Source: Bacteroidota bacterium
GTDB taxonomy: Bacteria > Bacteroidota > Bacteroidia > B-17B0 > Aurantibacillaceae
Direction of reading: 5' to 3'
NCBI GenBank assembly: GCA_017303905.1
Contig: JAFLBH010000001.1
Coordinates: 1,279,809 to 1,343,808 of the forward strand
Length of the DNA: 64,000 nt
Program-made: the position numbers and the translations under genes
Notes under the pieces: generated by a model
The model's input: only the letters and a program-made list of their open reading frames with translations
Database searches by the model: none
What the model was told of the DNA's origin: nothing
Part shown: one piece after another, positions 17,406-25,950 of the stretch
How the letters are laid out: the number at the start of each line of letters is the position of its first letter
Numbering within the stretch: the first letter of the stretch is position 1

Positions 17406-18620
17406 ATGAAAACTAAAACTCTAAATAGTAAAATGTGGTTACTGATGTTTGTCGGTATGCCTCTGATCAATTTTGCCCAGGAAGCTCAGGCAAGTCAATC
17501 AACCTATTTTTCAAACGCTCTATTTAATACATTGCTCGCGATTATCTTCCTTTTAGTGATTGTAATTGCAGGAATGGCTAATGTGGTAAAAAATTTATCA
17601 CAAAGCGATTATTTTCAGGAGAAAATAAAGAAGGCGAAAGAAAGTAATTCAGGTTCAGCCAAAGCGGGAGCAATTACTTTATTTATGTTTTCTGCTTTAT
17701 ATGCTAACGCGCAAGAAGCACCGGTGGCTATTGAGAAAAACGATTGGTTAATTGGCGGACTCGATATGTTTACGTTCTACTTCATGGTAGGAATCATTTT
17801 TCTTGAATTGTGTTTTGTAGTTGGTTTGTATTATGCGTTAAAAGGCATGCTTGCACCAGATGCGGAAGAATTAGCTGCTGAGGCGGCCGCCGCAAAAACA
17901 AAACCGGTTGAGAAAACAATTTTTGATAAATTAAATGCTGCAGTAGAAGTAGAACGTGAAGAAGAAATCATGCTTGATCACGATTACGATGGTATTAAAG
18001 AGCTGGATAATGATTTACCGCCTTGGTGGAAGTATGGTTTCTATTTAACAATTGTAATATCTGTATTTTACTTAATTCATTATCATATTTCAGGTACAGG
18101 CGATTTACAAGCTGTTGAGTACAATAAAGAAATTGCGAAAGCTAAAGCTGAAGTGGAAGCCTATATGAAAACTGCCGCTAATAATGTGGATGAAACAACA
18201 GTGAAAATGCTGGATGGCGCTTCTGACCTTGAAAGCGGTAAGCAAGTGTATCAGGCAAACTGCGCGGCTTGTCATGGTAAATTAGGTGAGGGTGGAGTTG
18301 GTCCTAATTTCGCCGATGAATATTGGATCCACGGTGGAAGTATTCAGGATATTTTTAAAACAGTTAAATATGGTTTTGCCGATAAAGGAATGAAAGCATG
18401 GAAAGAAGATTTATCTCCAATGCAAATCGCTCAGGTAACTTCTTTCATTCGTACTTTAAAAGGCACTAATCCTCCGAACGGTAAAGCTCCTCAAGGTGAT
18501 TTGTATAAGGAAGATGGTGCGCCGGCCGCAAGTGATTCTACTACAGTAATTGCAGATTCGTTGAAGGTTGTTGTGCCTGTGGATAGCTTAGCAAAGCCAA
18601 GTGCTGAAGTGAAAAAATAA
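17406..18620 (+). CDS. ccoP: cbb3 oxidase subunit III, monohaem CcoP
   Basis: A 404-residue electron-entry subunit. The N-terminal half has several hydrophobic segments, including FNTLLAIIFLLVIVIAGMANVV, MVGIIFLELCFVVGLYYAL and YGFYLTIVISVFYLI, preceding the cytochrome c domain with C286-A-A-C289-H290 and GVGPNFADEYWIHGG. Proteobacterial CcoP carries two haem c groups; only one CxxCH exists here. The second half after the haem domain is a short Ala/Val-rich tail. The N-terminal extension with an extra membrane segment is longer than in Proteobacteria. It is 11 bp after ccoQ and 2 bp before ccoG. Confidence 0.94.
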   Translation: MKTKTLNSKMWLLMFVGMPLINFAQEAQASQSTYFSNALFNTLLAIIFLLVIVIAGMANVVKNLSQSDYFQEKIKKAKESNSGSAKAGAITLFMFSALYANAQEAPVAIEKNDWLIGGLDMFTFYFMVGIIFLELCFVVGLYYALKGMLAPDAEELAAEAAAAKTKPVEKTIFDKLNAAVEVEREEEIMLDHDYDGIKELDNDLPPWWKYGFYLTIVISVFYLIHYHISGTGDLQAVEYNKEIAKAKAEVEAYMKTAANNVDETTVKMLDGASDLESGKQVYQANCAACHGKLGEGGVGPNFADEYWIHGGSIQDIFKTVKYGFADKGMKAWKEDLSPMQIAQVTSFIRTLKGTNPPNGKAPQGDLYKEDGAPAASDSTTVIADSLKVVVPVDSLAKPSAEVKK

Positions 18621-18622
18621 TT

Positions 18623-20068
18623 ATGGACTCTGATTCTGATATAAAGAACAAACAAAATTCTAATAATACTGACAACGAATCATTCCGAGACAGTATAGCT
18701 ACCGTAGATAAGGAAGGTAAGCGCGTTTGGATTTACCCGACAAAACCATCGGGTAAATTCTACAACTGGAGAAAATACTTAAGTTACATTTATCTCGTAC
18801 TTTTTTTTGCTATTCCATTCATTAAGATTAATGATGTTCCGCTTTTTATGCTGAATGTTGTTGAGAAAAAGTTCATTCTCTTCGGAATGATATTCTGGCC
18901 TCAGGACTTTTTCATCTTCATGCTGGGCATGCTTATTTTCATTGTGTTTATCGCCCTCTTTACAGTGGTATTCGGGCGTGTTTTTTGCGGATGGGCTTGT
19001 CCGCAAACTATATTCATGGAAATGTTGTTCCGCCGTATCGAATACTGGATTGAAGGCGACGCGAATTATCAAAAAGCCTTAAAGCATGCACCTTGGACTA
19101 CAGACAAAATCATTAAACGCGTATCTAAGTTTACTTTATTTTTTCTGCTTTCATTCATCATTGCCAATACTTTGTTGGCTTACATCATTGGAGTGGATGA
19201 AGTAATAAAAAATGCAACAGAGCCCATCTCTCAACACATGGGCGGATTTATTTCTTTAATGTTGTTTACCGGTGTTTTCTTCTTTGTGTATTCCTGGTTC
19301 CGTGAGCAGGTATGTTTAATTGTGTGTCCTTACGGTCGTATGCAGGGTGTTCTCCTCGATAAAAATTCAGTGGTAGTGGCGTATGATTATGTACGCGGCG
19401 AAGAACGTCATAAATTCAAAAAGAATGAAGTGCGTACCGGCGGTGATTGCATCGACTGTAATTTATGTGTAAAGGTTTGTCCTACCGGTATTGATATTCG
19501 TAACGGTACGCAATTAGAATGTGTAAACTGTACCGCTTGTATTGATGCCTGCGATCACATGATGGAGAGCGTTGGTTTACCGAAAGGTTTGATTCGTTAC
19601 GATTCTGAAAACGGCATTAAGAATAAAGTTAAGTTAGCCTTCACCACTCGTATGAAAGCTTACTCTGCTGTATTGTTATTGTTGATTGGTGTTGAAACTT
19701 TCTTATTGGCAACGCGCTCTGATTACGATGCAACAATTTTAAGAGCTAAAGGTATGTTGTATCAAGATCAGCCGAATGATCAAATTAGTAATTTATATAC
19801 CATCAAGCTAGTGAATAAAACACGTAAGGAATTGCCTGTTGAACTAAAGGTAGAAAATTTTGAGAACGCAAATATTAAAATAATTGGCAAGGATTTACAT
19901 GTAAAACAAGAGGATATTAGTTCAGGAGAATTTTTTGTGTACTTGAATAGGAAAGAGGTGAAGGAAAGAAAAACAAAGCTGGAAATCGGTGTGTACTCTA
20001 ACGGTAAAAAAATAAAAACAGTCAAGACTAATTTTTTAGGTCCAATTAGTTATAACGGTAAAAAATAA
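18623..20068 (+). CDS. ccoG: CcoG/RdxA-like polyferredoxin, cbb3 assembly
   Basis: A 481-residue membrane protein with cytoplasmic 4Fe-4S clusters, proposed to reduce copper for cbb3 assembly. Visible signatures are FCGWACPQTIFMEMLFRRIE near residue 118, CLIVCPYGRMQGVL, and the two cluster motifs CIDCNLCVKVCPTGIDI and CVNCTACIDACDHMM. Several membrane helices precede them, and an immunoglobulin-like C-terminal domain (residues about 370-480) follows. Start and order after ccoP are standard. Confidence 0.94.
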   Translation: MDSDSDIKNKQNSNNTDNESFRDSIATVDKEGKRVWIYPTKPSGKFYNWRKYLSYIYLVLFFAIPFIKINDVPLFMLNVVEKKFILFGMIFWPQDFFIFMLGMLIFIVFIALFTVVFGRVFCGWACPQTIFMEMLFRRIEYWIEGDANYQKALKHAPWTTDKIIKRVSKFTLFFLLSFIIANTLLAYIIGVDEVIKNATEPISQHMGGFISLMLFTGVFFFVYSWFREQVCLIVCPYGRMQGVLLDKNSVVVAYDYVRGEERHKFKKNEVRTGGDCIDCNLCVKVCPTGIDIRNGTQLECVNCTACIDACDHMMESVGLPKGLIRYDSENGIKNKVKLAFTTRMKAYSAVLLLLIGVETFLLATRSDYDATILRAKGMLYQDQPNDQISNLYTIKLVNKTRKELPVELKVENFENANIKIIGKDLHVKQEDISSGEFFVYLNRKEVKERKTKLEIGVYSNGKKIKTVKTNFLGPISYNGKK

Positions 20069-20073
20069 ATATC

Positions 20074-20511
20074 ATGAGCTGGGGTTTTAGAATAACAATT
20101 TTGTATTTAAGCTTTGTGGCTTTAATTGTAACACTGGTAGTGCTGTGTTACGGACAAAAAGTAGAATTAGTATCGAAAGATTACTATAGGCAAGAATTGC
20201 AATATCAGGACAGAATAGATGCTATCAACAACGCCAATGCTGCTACGCACACTATTAATCACGCAGTGGAAGCAAACGGTGTTTTATTAACGGCAAGTGC
20301 AGAATTTATGCAAGCGGGATTTACAGGCACAGTTAATTTTTTTCGTCCAAGCGATTCTTCAAAAGATTTTAGTACTGAGATTAAATTCGATGCTGAGGGA
20401 AAACAAATGATTTCTGCCGATAAACTTGAAAGGGGTTTATATAAGATGCAATTATCTTGGGAGTCGGGTGGCAAAAATTATTTTAAAGAACAAGTAATTA
20501 CCATTAAGTAA
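20074..20511 (+). CDS. ccoH: FixH/CcoH family protein
   Basis: A 145-residue protein with one N-terminal helix (ITILYLSFVALIVTLVVLCYG) followed by KVELVSKDYYRQELQYQDRI, the hallmark of FixH. The periplasmic beta-rich domain ends in GLYKMQLSWESGGKNYF. FixH/CcoH assists cbb3 oxidase maturation. The stop shares one base with the next gene's start, indicating tight coupling. Confidence 0.9.
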   Translation: MSWGFRITILYLSFVALIVTLVVLCYGQKVELVSKDYYRQELQYQDRIDAINNANAATHTINHAVEANGVLLTASAEFMQAGFTGTVNFFRPSDSSKDFSTEIKFDAEGKQMISADKLERGLYKMQLSWESGGKNYFKEQVITIK

Positions 20512-21245
20512 TGTTAATGCTATGGGCAGCCATATCGTTAGGTTTATTGGGTAGCTTACACTGCGTAGGCATGTGTGGTCCTATTGCCCTTTCTTTACCT
20601 GTGCACGGCCGCTCGCAATCTTCCCGCTTCATCGCCATCCTGGTGTATAATGCAGGGCGAATCATGACGTATTCTGCATTAGGCGCTTTGTTTGGTTTAC
20701 TCGGCCAAGGCTTCGCGATTTTTGGCTTGCAACAAATTCTTTCTATTGTATTAGGCGTTATCATTCTTTTATCTGTTTTATTGCCGGGCGATATTTTCGC
20801 GCAATTTTCTTTCACTTCAAAATTACATCAGCTTTTCGCCCGTCTTAAATCTTCATTAGGGAATTTATTTCAAAACCGCAGTACCAAAGCATTGTTTTAT
20901 ATCGGACTTCTTAACGGTCTGCTACCCTGCGGCTTAATTTATATGGCCATCACAGGCGCTTTAGCCAGCGGTTCTGTGATTCAGGGCGCGCTCTTCATGG
21001 CGATGTTTGGATTAGGAACCGTACCGGCTATGTTTTCTGTGGCTTGGTTCAGTAATTTAATTTCAGTAAAATTCAGGGCAAGCATTACCAAAGCCATGCC
21101 GTATGTAGTTTCTGTGATGGCTGTGTTATTGATATTGCGCGGAATGAATTTAGGGATTCCGTATATTAGCCCTAAAATGGCGGAACAAAACACTGCAGTG
21201 AGTTGTCATACAACACCTAAAGTAGAATGCTGTCATAAAGAGTAA
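20511..21245 (+). CDS. Sulfite exporter TauE/SafE-like (UreH/DsbD-like) membrane protein
   Basis: A 244-residue protein with about six helices. The opening GLLGSLHCVGMCGPIALSLP has the conserved C-x-x-x-C membrane motif shared with DsbD-like and copper-handling proteins, and a half-repeat appears as GLLNGLLPCGLIYMAI. The soluble tail is Cys/His-containing (SCHTT, ECCHKE). In cbb3 clusters this family is linked to copper or redox supply to the oxidase; that role is taken from context. It lies directly between ccoH and hemN. Confidence 0.8.
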   Translation: MLMLWAAISLGLLGSLHCVGMCGPIALSLPVHGRSQSSRFIAILVYNAGRIMTYSALGALFGLLGQGFAIFGLQQILSIVLGVIILLSVLLPGDIFAQFSFTSKLHQLFARLKSSLGNLFQNRSTKALFYIGLLNGLLPCGLIYMAITGALASGSVIQGALFMAMFGLGTVPAMFSVAWFSNLISVKFRASITKAMPYVVSVMAVLLILRGMNLGIPYISPKMAEQNTAVSCHTTPKVECCHKE

Positions 21246-21249
21246 TCCG

Positions 21250-22602
21250 GTGAATTTAATTTCAAAATATAATATTCCCGTTCCAAGATACACCAGTTAT
21301 CCCACTGTTCCGTTCTGGGATAAATCGCCTTCATTAGAAGAATGGAAAGATTTAGTAAAGGATTGTTTTAACTCAACCAACAGTAAAGACGGAATAAGTC
21401 TTTACATTCATTTACCTTTTTGTGAAAGTTTATGTACGTATTGCGCCTGCAATACACGCATCACAGTTAATCACAAAGTAGAAGAGCCTTATATCAACAC
21501 CGTACTAAAAGAATGGGATTTATATCTGGAGCTTTTTAATGAAAAACCTCTCATCAGGGAAATACATTTAGGTGGTGGAACGCCAACATTTTTCACAGCT
21601 GAAAATTTAAAGAAATTAATCCAGGGCATTTTGGATAAATCCAACGTAGCATCTAATGCAGAATTCAGTTTTGAAGCGCATCCTGCTAATACGACCATTG
21701 GACATTTAATTACTTTATACCAATTAGGATTTAAACGCATCAGTTTCGGTATTCAGGATTTTGATGATAAAGTACAAGACGCCATTAACCGCTATCAATC
21801 TTTTGAGGAAGTAAAATCAATTGTTGATCAATGCCGCGCGGTAGGATATACATCCGTGAATTTTGATTTAGTATATGGTTTGCCTTTTCAGACCTATGCC
21901 AGCATGCAGGATACGGTAGAGAAGGTGATTGCTTTAAAACCCGACCGCATTGCATTTTACAGCTACGCGCATGTGCCCTGGATAAAACCCGGACAACGAA
22001 AATTCACCGAGAAGGATTTACCGGTGGACGATGATAAACGGAAATTGTATGAATTAGGTAAGGAACTATTTTTACAAAATGCCTATAAGGAAGTAGGGAT
22101 GGACCATTTCGCTTTGGAGAATGATGAATTGTTTGCGGCGATGAAGAACAAAAAATTACACCGCAATTTCATGGGCTATACCGCGAATTATACCGCTCTG
22201 TTAATCGGATTAGGTGTTTCATCCATCAGCGATACTTGGACCGGCTTTGCGCAGAACATTAAAACCGTAGAAGAATATCAGGAATGCATTAACAGCGGTG
22301 AGCTGGCCGTTACCCGCGGACATGTGTTGAATGAAGAGGATTTAATTTTACGCAAGCATATTTTAAACATCATGTGCCATTTGGAAACCAAATGGGATAA
22401 GCCCGAAACGCAATGCGAAGCCTTGTACCAAGGCATCGAACGATTAACTGAATTGCAAAAAGACGGTTTGGTGGAAGTGCATCCGTATCATTTAAAAGTG
22501 ACCGAAACAGGTAAAGCTTTTTTACGCAATATCTGCATGTGCATCGATGCCCGTTACTGGCGCAAAACCCCGGAAGCTAAAATATTCAGCTCGGCGGTTT
22601 AA
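21250..22602 (+). CDS. hemN: Oxygen-independent coproporphyrinogen III dehydrogenase HemN
   Basis: A 450-residue radical-SAM enzyme converting coproporphyrinogen III to protoporphyrinogen IX without O2. The 4Fe-4S motif is C58-E-S-L-C62-T-Y-C65, followed by the fourth cysteine typical of true HemN (ACNT). GGGTPTFF, SFEAHPANTT, RISFGIQDF and NFDLVYGLPFQT are present. The C-terminus has the HemN-type CMCIDARY. The start is GTG, 4 bp after the preceding stop. Its place at the end of the cco cluster fits haem supply when oxygen is low. Confidence 0.95.
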   Translation: MNLISKYNIPVPRYTSYPTVPFWDKSPSLEEWKDLVKDCFNSTNSKDGISLYIHLPFCESLCTYCACNTRITVNHKVEEPYINTVLKEWDLYLELFNEKPLIREIHLGGGTPTFFTAENLKKLIQGILDKSNVASNAEFSFEAHPANTTIGHLITLYQLGFKRISFGIQDFDDKVQDAINRYQSFEEVKSIVDQCRAVGYTSVNFDLVYGLPFQTYASMQDTVEKVIALKPDRIAFYSYAHVPWIKPGQRKFTEKDLPVDDDKRKLYELGKELFLQNAYKEVGMDHFALENDELFAAMKNKKLHRNFMGYTANYTALLIGLGVSSISDTWTGFAQNIKTVEEYQECINSGELAVTRGHVLNEEDLILRKHILNIMCHLETKWDKPETQCEALYQGIERLTELQKDGLVEVHPYHLKVTETGKAFLRNICMCIDARYWRKTPEAKIFSSAV

Positions 22603-22605
22603 TTA

Positions 22606-22636
22606 TTTGGATAAATTCTAAAATTTTATATATTTG
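22606..22636 (+). promoter_or_regulatory. Canonical Bacteroidota promoter
   Basis: TTTG at 22606-22609 and TATATTTG at 22629-22636 are separated by 19 bp, the textbook -33/-7 layout of this phylum. It lies 24 nt before the gene at 22661 and has no TGA-N6-TCA site, making it a useful internal contrast for the activator-dependent promoters. Confidence 0.7.
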
Positions 22637-22660
22637 TTATACACTAAATATGTATAATAA

Positions 22661-23167
22661 ATGAGAATTATAATAGTTATAATATTGATATTTTTGTTTG
22701 ATAGAGTAATATCTCAAACAAGATTATCTAACCCGCCAACTACAATTACAGTTTGTGCTGAGATGAAAAAAAACTGCAAGACTGGGAAAATAATCACTAA
22801 TGAAAAGTATGGTATTGGAGAGAAGACGGTAGTATATCTTGAAGGGCAATTTACTGATATTACTGAAAAGAAACTTGGATATACTATTTTTACGTTAATA
22901 GGTGAGGGCAGTAAGAATAAGCATATGACATTGACGGACTCTTTAGGACATTTTAAATTAGTTGTCGAGCCTGGTGTTTATACATTAAGTGTTAATGCTT
23001 TTGGTTATCCAGACCTTGTTGTAAATAATCTTAAATTTTCCCCTGGTGATAAAAGAAATTTACTCATTGATGTGGGAGAATATTGTTGCAATAAAACCGA
23101 GGTGAAAAGGGTTGACTTTAATTCTCAGATTGAAGAATTTGAAAAGCAAAAGTCTGGACAAAAATGA
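22661..23167 (+). CDS. Secreted protein with carboxypeptidase-regulatory-like domain
   Basis: A 168-residue protein with a signal peptide (IIIVIILIFLFDRVISQ). A beta-sandwich segment KHMTLTDSLGHFKLVVEPGVYTLSVNAFGYP matches the CarboxypepD_reg/transthyretin-like pattern, and there are paired cysteines (EYCC). The fold is a common extracellular scaffold, and no enzymatic role is visible. It has its own promoter just after hemN and precedes the T9SS protein by 42 bp. Confidence 0.65.
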   Translation: MRIIIVIILIFLFDRVISQTRLSNPPTTITVCAEMKKNCKTGKIITNEKYGIGEKTVVYLEGQFTDITEKKLGYTIFTLIGEGSKNKHMTLTDSLGHFKLVVEPGVYTLSVNAFGYPDLVVNNLKFSPGDKRNLLIDVGEYCCNKTEVKRVDFNSQIEEFEKQKSGQK

Positions 23168-23209
23168 ACTGTCAATCGGAGGCCTAATATTATCTGTTAG
23201 CTAGTCTAA

Positions 23210-24799
23210 ATGTTACGCAAATTATATATCATAATTTTTATTATTCTTAGTGTTACTATTTTTTCGCAATCGCAAGTTAACATAGATTGGGTAAAAACAT
23301 ACAGTAATGGTACTACCGATACAGTAATGCGAGCTATTGATATGGCAATAGACGATAGCGGCGCTATATATATTACCGGATTGGGTTGTAGTAATATTCC
23401 GAATACAACGGATATTGTAATAGTGAAATATGATTCTCAAGGGAATCAAAAATGGGTTAACCGCTTTAATAAGGGCGGCACAAGTACATTTAATAAACCC
23501 AATTCAATAAAAATAGATAGCGCGGGAAATGTCTACGTAGCAGGGGTTTCAACCTTTGGAATGTTAACCTTAAAGTATAGTTCGGTGGGTAATTTGATTT
23601 GGGATAAGTCATATGCCTCAGCTAATCTAAATGAAGCTCATGATCTTGAAGTTGATAATTCAGGAAATGTGTATACAACCGGCATTTCAGATTACAACGG
23701 GATAACTTGTCTTCACACCACCCTTAAATATAACTCGTCAGGCAATATGCTGTGGATGGTAAACGATACGTTTAATGTAGCCGGAGGTTACGGATTGTCC
23801 CATCTGACTTTAGATAAATACAATAACGTTTTTGTGTTATTCCGCTCATTCGATACTTTGTATTATGCATGTAAAACTATCAAGTATAACACTGCGGGAA
23901 CTAAACAATGGGAACAAATTTATTTGGGATCAAATCTTTTATCCGGTGCTACTCCTGTAGATGTACAAATTGATAATAACAGCAATGTACTTGTTCAAGT
24001 TTATGACAGAAAGATAGGATATGTTGTGGTAAAATATTCGAACAACGGTGGTTTAAATTGGATTAGTAAATATGACAATGATACTTCAAGTGTTTTTATC
24101 AATTCCTGTTTACCAAGTGCAATGGCAATTGATGGAAATGATAATGTTTTTCAAACAGGAACTGTTTATCCATGGTATGGCGGGCTTGATGCGTTTTGTA
24201 CAATTAAAACAAATTCGATTGGAAACAACATTTGGATAAAAAATCATACTGATAGCTGTTTAAATTGGGATATGGCCTATGATATTGCCACTGATGGCTC
24301 AAATAATATTTATGTAACAGGCTTGAGTTGTGATGACAGTACCGATAACGATATTGTAACTTTAAGGTATGACCAAAATGGAAATGTAAATTGGAAAAGT
24401 AGATATCAAAATGTAAATAGTGAAGAGGGATATAAAGTAAAGGTTAGTCCTGATGGTTCTGTTTATGCGTTTGGCATACAGTATGTGGTTAATTCAAATT
24501 ATAGGTCTCAATTTGTATTAATTAAGTATATTCAAAATTTACTCGGCATAAATGAATATACTAATGGTTTAAACGCAGTCATTTACCCTAACCCCAACTC
24601 CGGTTCTTTCACTATACAAACCAAAGGAGATGTTGTTTTAGAAATTGTAAATGAATTGGGTCAAGTGGTTAGAAATATAAAATTAGACGCGAGCAATAAT
24701 CATCAAACTAACATTACAGGTTTAGCTGATGGAGTGTATTGCTTGAAAGATAAATTAAGTGGTACCATTGTTAAAAATAAAATTGTTGTGGTGAGGTAA
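23210..24799 (+). CDS. SBBP-repeat beta-propeller protein with T9SS sorting domain
   Basis: A 529-residue secreted protein. After a signal peptide come about eight repeats of the SBBP type, such as DIVIVKYDSQGNQKWVNRFN, IDSAGNVYVAGVS, VDNSGNVYTTGIS and ATDGSNNIYVTGLS. The C-terminal about 75 residues form a type IX secretion sorting domain (NAVIYPNPNSGSFTIQT ... GLADGVYCLKDK ... KIVVVR). This implies export through the T9SS and surface attachment or release. Ligand unknown. Confidence 0.88.
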   Translation: MLRKLYIIIFIILSVTIFSQSQVNIDWVKTYSNGTTDTVMRAIDMAIDDSGAIYITGLGCSNIPNTTDIVIVKYDSQGNQKWVNRFNKGGTSTFNKPNSIKIDSAGNVYVAGVSTFGMLTLKYSSVGNLIWDKSYASANLNEAHDLEVDNSGNVYTTGISDYNGITCLHTTLKYNSSGNMLWMVNDTFNVAGGYGLSHLTLDKYNNVFVLFRSFDTLYYACKTIKYNTAGTKQWEQIYLGSNLLSGATPVDVQIDNNSNVLVQVYDRKIGYVVVKYSNNGGLNWISKYDNDTSSVFINSCLPSAMAIDGNDNVFQTGTVYPWYGGLDAFCTIKTNSIGNNIWIKNHTDSCLNWDMAYDIATDGSNNIYVTGLSCDDSTDNDIVTLRYDQNGNVNWKSRYQNVNSEEGYKVKVSPDGSVYAFGIQYVVNSNYRSQFVLIKYIQNLLGINEYTNGLNAVIYPNPNSGSFTIQTKGDVVLEIVNELGQVVRNIKLDASNNHQTNITGLADGVYCLKDKLSGTIVKNKIVVVR

Positions 24800-24802
24800 A
24801 CT

Positions 24803-24820
24803 CTCTCTCGCAGGAGAGAG
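24803..24820. terminator. Hairpin between convergent genes
   Basis: CTCTCTC and GAGAGAG pair perfectly around a GCAG loop between two convergent stops (24799 and 24822). It lacks a T-run, so intrinsic termination is uncertain. Confidence 0.4.
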
Positions 24821-24821
24821 C

Positions 24822-25949
24822 TTACTCATCCGCTGTATTCTTCAAGCTCATCAATAAACTGTAAGCGCCTTTGGTAACAATAGGTTTGTTATTTAAGGTT
24901 TCGCTATTGGTGATTTCGGTAAAGCCGTTTTCAGTTAAGCCTATTTTAATCTCTTTCATTTCGTAATTACCTTTTCCGTTATCGATAAACACGTAAGTCT
25001 TGTTTTCAAAATTCACGATGGCTTCTTCTGTAATCACAAAGGCGTTATTAGTTACCACTTCCAACTCGGCATTCATGTACATACCCGGCAATAAGGTTTT
25101 ATCGTAATCGTTAAAATGGCAATGCACCATCACGCTGCGCTCCGGCGACAAGTCCTGACTGATTAAAATGATTTCAGCCGGATGTTTTTTCTCCGGTTCA
25201 TTATTGGTATACGCCATTAATTTCTGGCCAATAAATAGCTTATTCACATCCTTTTCAAAAACTGTTAAACCCAAATGTATATCCGTCGGATTAATCAGTT
25301 CAAAAATCACATCGGAAGGATTCACATATTTTCCAATATTGACATTCACCTTCGATACAAAACCTTCAATCGGCGAATACACATTAACGCTTCTCGAAAT
25401 GGTATTTTCATCCAAAGTCTCCGGATTTACACCAATGAGTTTTAGTTTTTCGTACAAAGACTTGGTGGCAATCTTTTGCGATTTGAAATCAGCTTCGGCT
25501 TGTTGCATTACTTTATCGCTGCTGGCTTTGCTCTGGTTTAATTCTTTCTGACGCGCAAATTCTTTTTCTAAGTAATTCAATTTGGCCACAGAGGTGAGAT
25601 AATCCTGCTGAATTTGTATGTACTGCGGATCTTCAATTACTGCAATCACTTCACCCTTTTTGATTTTTGTGCCCGGTAAAAGATGCGTTGATTTTAAATA
25701 ACCTCCTAACGGTATGCTTACCGAGACAATGTTTTGCGGCGGCACTTCAATTTTACCATTAACTTTTAAAACGGAAGAGATGGAGCGGCGCTCTCCCATT
25801 GCGCTGCTGATGCCCGCATTGGCCATTTGTTTTTCGTTAAGGCTTACCATGGAGGGTGTGCCTGATTTTTCTTCTTCCTTTACTTCCGGTGCCGAGTTGC
25901 ACGCGTTTAACAGTAAGGCAAGACTTAATAAGATTAATGAGTTTTTCAT
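24822..25949 (-). CDS. RND efflux periplasmic adaptor (CusB/CzcB family) lipoprotein
   Basis: A 375-residue membrane-fusion protein. It has a lipoprotein signal (ILLSLALLLNAC), a lipoyl-type half motif VSIPLGGYLKSTHLLPGTKIKKGEVIAVI near residue 80, a helical hairpin of about 80 residues, then NVYSPIEGFVSKVNVNIGKYV and beta-barrel strands. It bridges the inner-membrane pump and outer-membrane channel. The gene starts 1 bp after the pump stop, so the three functions form one operon. Metal specificity is not decided by the sequence. Confidence 0.92.
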   Translation of the reverse strand: MKNSLILLSLALLLNACNSAPEVKEEEKSGTPSMVSLNEKQMANAGISSAMGERRSISSVLKVNGKIEVPPQNIVSVSIPLGGYLKSTHLLPGTKIKKGEVIAVIEDPQYIQIQQDYLTSVAKLNYLEKEFARQKELNQSKASSDKVMQQAEADFKSQKIATKSLYEKLKLIGVNPETLDENTISRSVNVYSPIEGFVSKVNVNIGKYVNPSDVIFELINPTDIHLGLTVFEKDVNKLFIGQKLMAYTNNEPEKKHPAEIILISQDLSPERSVMVHCHFNDYDKTLLPGMYMNAELEVVTNNAFVITEEAIVNFENKTYVFIDNGKGNYEMKEIKIGLTENGFTEITNSETLNNKPIVTKGAYSLLMSLKNTADE

Positions 25950-25950
25950 A

